Origin: Candidatus Hydrogenedentota bacterium
GTDB lineage: Bacteria > Hydrogenedentota > Hydrogenedentia > Hydrogenedentales > CAITNO01
Assembly (NCBI GenBank): GCA_903822375.1
Contig: CAIJOU010000063.1
Coordinates: 1 to 7,960, forward strand
DNA length: 7,960 nt
Direction of reading: 5' to 3'
A program made the translations under genes and the position numbers. Numbering within the stretch: position 1 is the stretch's first letter; each line of letters starts with the position of its first letter. This document shows positions 6,125-7,960 of this stretch, piece after piece. The notes under the pieces were generated by a model. It saw only the letters and a program-made list of their open reading frames with translations. It had not been told where the DNA came from and did no database searches.

Positions 6125-6208
6125 CATCCCCGCGAAGGCGGGGATCCAGAGGTCTGCGCGTGTGTGCAACGCCCCGGACAAGACTGGATTCCCGCCTTCG
6201 CGGGAATG
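6125..6208. repeat. REP/MITE-like inverted repeat
   Basis: Two 25-bp arms (6125-6149 and 6184-6208) are inverted copies differing at two positions and flank a 34-bp centre. Each arm is itself a hairpin: CCCCGCGAAGGCGGGG on the left, and CCCGCCTTCGCGGG on the right. Words such as GCGAAGGCGGG flanked by ATCC are familiar from dispersed REP-like repeats in many bacteria, and their spurious translation (PSSPRRRGS) is commonly seen in databases. It is non-autonomous, with no transposase in view. Placed between the kinase and lipoprotein genes it could act as a transcript-end structure. Confidence 0.75.
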
Positions 6209-6224
6209 TCGAAGATGCCGCGGC

Positions 6225-6253
6225 TTGGCATGCGCGGGGCTTCATGATAGAGT
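6225..6253 (+). promoter_or_regulatory. Candidate extended -10 promoter of the lipoprotein gene
   Basis: TTGGCA (6225-6230, five of six consensus bases) is followed by a 17-bp spacer and TAGAGT (6248-6253, four of six). The spacer ends in TGA, forming an extended -10 (TGnTAGAGT). A start near 6260 would give a leader of about 57 nt to ATG 6317. Its position just past the repeat suggests the lipoprotein gene has its own transcription start. Confidence 0.45.
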
Positions 6254-6316
6254 AAACATCATGGACGGCGTGGAGCATGCGCTTCTGCCGTAACCGAGAT
6301 AAAGGAGAATCTTCTT

Positions 6317-7960
6317 ATGCGTGGAAACACAATGCTGCGCACGGCTCTCGTGCTGGCGATGACGGTGCTTCTGGCGGGCTTGTTCCTGGCGTCAGGCTGT
6401 GCGACCACACGGGTCGCAGAGAAAAGTGCGGCAGCCAAGCCCGGCATGCTCCTTGCGGAGAACGGAAAGGCCATGGCAGCCATTGTGGTGGGCGTGAACG
6501 CCCCGCCAAGCACACGCTTTGCGGCCGAGGAACTCCAGCACTTCCTGAAAGAGATCACGGGAGCGTCCTTTGACCTGATCACCGACGCGGAACCGGTGCG
6601 TCCCGCCGAGATCATTGTCGGTGCGAATGATCGCATGTACGGGCTCAATCTGTCCGTCGATTTCCAGCGGCTCGGTGCCGAAGGCTATGTGCTGCTGACC
6701 AAGGGCAAACACCTGGTGATCGCGGGCGGCGAGCCGCGCGGCACGCTCTACGGCGTGTATGGACTGCTTGAGGACCACCTTGGCTGCCGCTGGTTCACCA
6801 CCGAGGTCAGCACCATCCCGAAGGCGGCAAAGCTGACGGTGGAGAACCTCGACGAACTGCGCATCCCGACGCTGGAATACCGCGAGCCCTTTGTCATGGA
6901 CTGCTTCGACGGGGACTGGTGCGCCCGCAACCGCATGAACAGCAGCACGGGCCGGCTCGACGAGAAACACGGCGGCAAGGTGACCTACTTCGGGTTTGTG
7001 CACACCGCCAACGGGTTGGTGCCGCCGGAGACCTATTTCGACACCCACCCCGAGTACTTCGCACTGGTGAAGGGCGTGCGCGTGAAGGACCGCACGCAAC
7101 TCTGCTGCACGAACGACGACGTGGTGCGCATCGTGACGGAGGAAATCCGCAAGCGGATGCGCGAGCATCCGGAGGCGACGGTGTTCTCGGTGTCGCAAAA
7201 CGACTGGGCCAACTACTGCACCTGCGACAAATGCGCCGCGATGGCTGAGGCCGAGGGCAGCCAGATGGGCCCGATGCTGTATCTGGTCAACAGCGTTGCC
7301 CGGGCGGTGCACGACGAGTTCCCCGACAAGCTAATCGACACGCTGGCCTACCAGTACACGCGCAAGCCGCCCAGGACGATGCGGCCCGAGCCGAACGTCA
7401 TCATCCGGCTGTGCAGTATCGAGTGCGATTTTTCGCATCCCTTCGAGGCGCGCGCCACGAAAGACAACGCCACCTTCTGCGACGACATCGAGCAATGGGC
7501 GAAGGTAAGCCGGCGGCTCTGGGTGTGGAACTACAACACGTCTTTCTCGCACTACCTGGCACCCTTCCCGAACCTCCGCGTGCGCGGACCGAACATCCGA
7601 TACATGATCAAGAACAACGTGCGCGGCATCTTCGAGCAGGATGTGTACACAACGATGAACGGCGAGTTCAACGGGCTCAGCGGCTACCTGGGCGCGAAGC
7701 TGCTCTGGAACCCGCAGTATGACGAGGACCGCGCGATCAACGAGTTCCTGGAGGCCGTGTATGGCAAGGCGGCCACGCCGATCCGGCTATATCTTGACCT
7801 TATCCACGACGCCGTAAAAGATCCCAAAACGAACATGGGCATCTGGATCGGTCCCGATTTTCGTGCCTTCACGCCGGAGTTGCTGAAGCGCGCCGACGAA
7901 CTGTTCAACGCGGCGGAAAAGGCCGTGGCCAATGAGCCCGAGACGCTGGAACGGGTGCGC
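6317..7960 (+). CDS. DUF4838 lipoprotein with GH67 N-terminal-like domain, C-terminus cut off
   Basis: ATG 6317 is preceded by AAAGGAGA (6301-6308) with an 8-base gap. The frame is open for 548 codons to the right edge. Residues 7-27 form a hydrophobic signal ending LASGC, so C28 is the likely lipidated cysteine; the -3 residue is Ala, a slightly weak lipobox. RFAAEELQHFLKEITG (67-82) and GEPRGTLYGVYGLLEDHLGC (138-157) match the N-terminal region shared by GH67 alpha-glucuronidases and other carbohydrate enzymes. From about 190 the protein looks like DUF4838: SVSQNDWANYCTCDKC (291-306), DTLAYQYTRKPP (341-352), LWVWNYN (401-407), APFPNLRVRG (415-424), GIFEQD (437-442) and AKLLWNP (460-466). 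E440 is a candidate catalytic acid by position only. It should be attached to a membrane facing away from the cytoplasm and to bind or hydrolyse glycans; activity is unproven for most of this family. Neighbouring sugar genes fit that role. Confidence 0.85.
   Translation, partial: MRGNTMLRTALVLAMTVLLAGLFLASGCATTRVAEKSAAAKPGMLLAENGKAMAAIVVGVNAPPSTRFAAEELQHFLKEITGASFDLITDAEPVRPAEIIVGANDRMYGLNLSVDFQRLGAEGYVLLTKGKHLVIAGGEPRGTLYGVYGLLEDHLGCRWFTTEVSTIPKAAKLTVENLDELRIPTLEYREPFVMDCFDGDWCARNRMNSSTGRLDEKHGGKVTYFGFVHTANGLVPPETYFDTHPEYFALVKGVRVKDRTQLCCTNDDVVRIVTEEIRKRMREHPEATVFSVSQNDWANYCTCDKCAAMAEAEGSQMGPMLYLVNSVARAVHDEFPDKLIDTLAYQYTRKPPRTMRPEPNVIIRLCSIECDFSHPFEARATKDNATFCDDIEQWAKVSRRLWVWNYNTSFSHYLAPFPNLRVRGPNIRYMIKNNVRGIFEQDVYTTMNGEFNGLSGYLGAKLLWNPQYDEDRAINEFLEAVYGKAATPIRLYLDLIHDAVKDPKTNMGIWIGPDFRAFTPELLKRADELFNAAEKAVANEPETLERVR

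Noticed and set aside
6067..6255. 62-codon frame after the kinase with a good TGGAGGAG ribosome-binding site
   Set aside because: It reads through the inverted repeat and yields the familiar spurious peptide SSPRRRGSR. The ribosome-binding site is also the right arm of a small hairpin, so it is probably coincidence, though translation is not excluded.
6392..7312. 306-codon minus-strand open frame opposite the lipoprotein gene
   Set aside because: It is a shadow of the DUF4838 coding frame, with repetitive H/A/V composition and no recognisable domain.
1..7960. Defence island, CRISPR, prophage or biosynthetic cluster
   Set aside because: No direct-repeat array, nuclease, integrase, toxin-antitoxin pair or biosynthetic enzyme was seen; the genes are pilin-like, phosphoesterase and sugar-metabolism types.

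Overview
This looks like a chromosomal fragment from an uncultured, fairly GC-rich bacterium of the PVC-like or Candidatus Hydrogenedentota type. The lineage is inferred from gene content: two pilin-like proteins with the IPGGCNVLYMDGHVEF signature, a DUF4838 lipoprotein and a DUF4432 epimerase. No rRNA, tRNA or marker gene in the window confirms it. I see no CRISPR array, transposase, integrase or phage gene, and no undescribed multi-gene system.

Left part, minus strand (1-2303): two tandem paralogous genes for prepilin-type proteins with a KG|FTLIE processing site. The first (1-779) runs off the left edge. The second (1172-2195) is complete at both ends but is broken by a +1 frameshift at a run of five C on its coding strand (1568-1572). 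Each gene has its own sigma70-like promoter (TTGTCA, 17 bp, TATTAT), and the two copies share a 21-nt promoter core and an 18-nt leader block. The spacer between the genes carries phased A-tracts just upstream of the first gene's promoter and a strong 13-bp hairpin.

Middle, plus strand (2337-6037): a divergently transcribed, membrane-anchored calcineurin-like phosphoesterase comes first. After a promoter of its own follows a DUF4432 aldose 1-epimerase-like gene, then a galactokinase-family gene 115 bp downstream. The last two fit a short sugar-entry module: anomer interconversion, then anomeric phosphorylation. The kinase resembles the eukaryotic GALK2 (GalNAc kinase/galactokinase) type more than E. 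coli GalK, so its substrate is open.

Right part (6038-7960): the spacer after the kinase holds a small hairpin, a REP/MITE-like inverted repeat and a plausible extended -10 promoter. A large predicted lipoprotein with a GH67 N-terminal-like region and a DUF4838 domain follows and runs off the right edge after 548 residues. Such proteins are usually met in glycan-use contexts. One reading is that it helps release or bind sugars outside the cytoplasmic membrane and the epimerase and kinase handle the freed hexose, but no transporter or other pathway enzyme is present to prove it.
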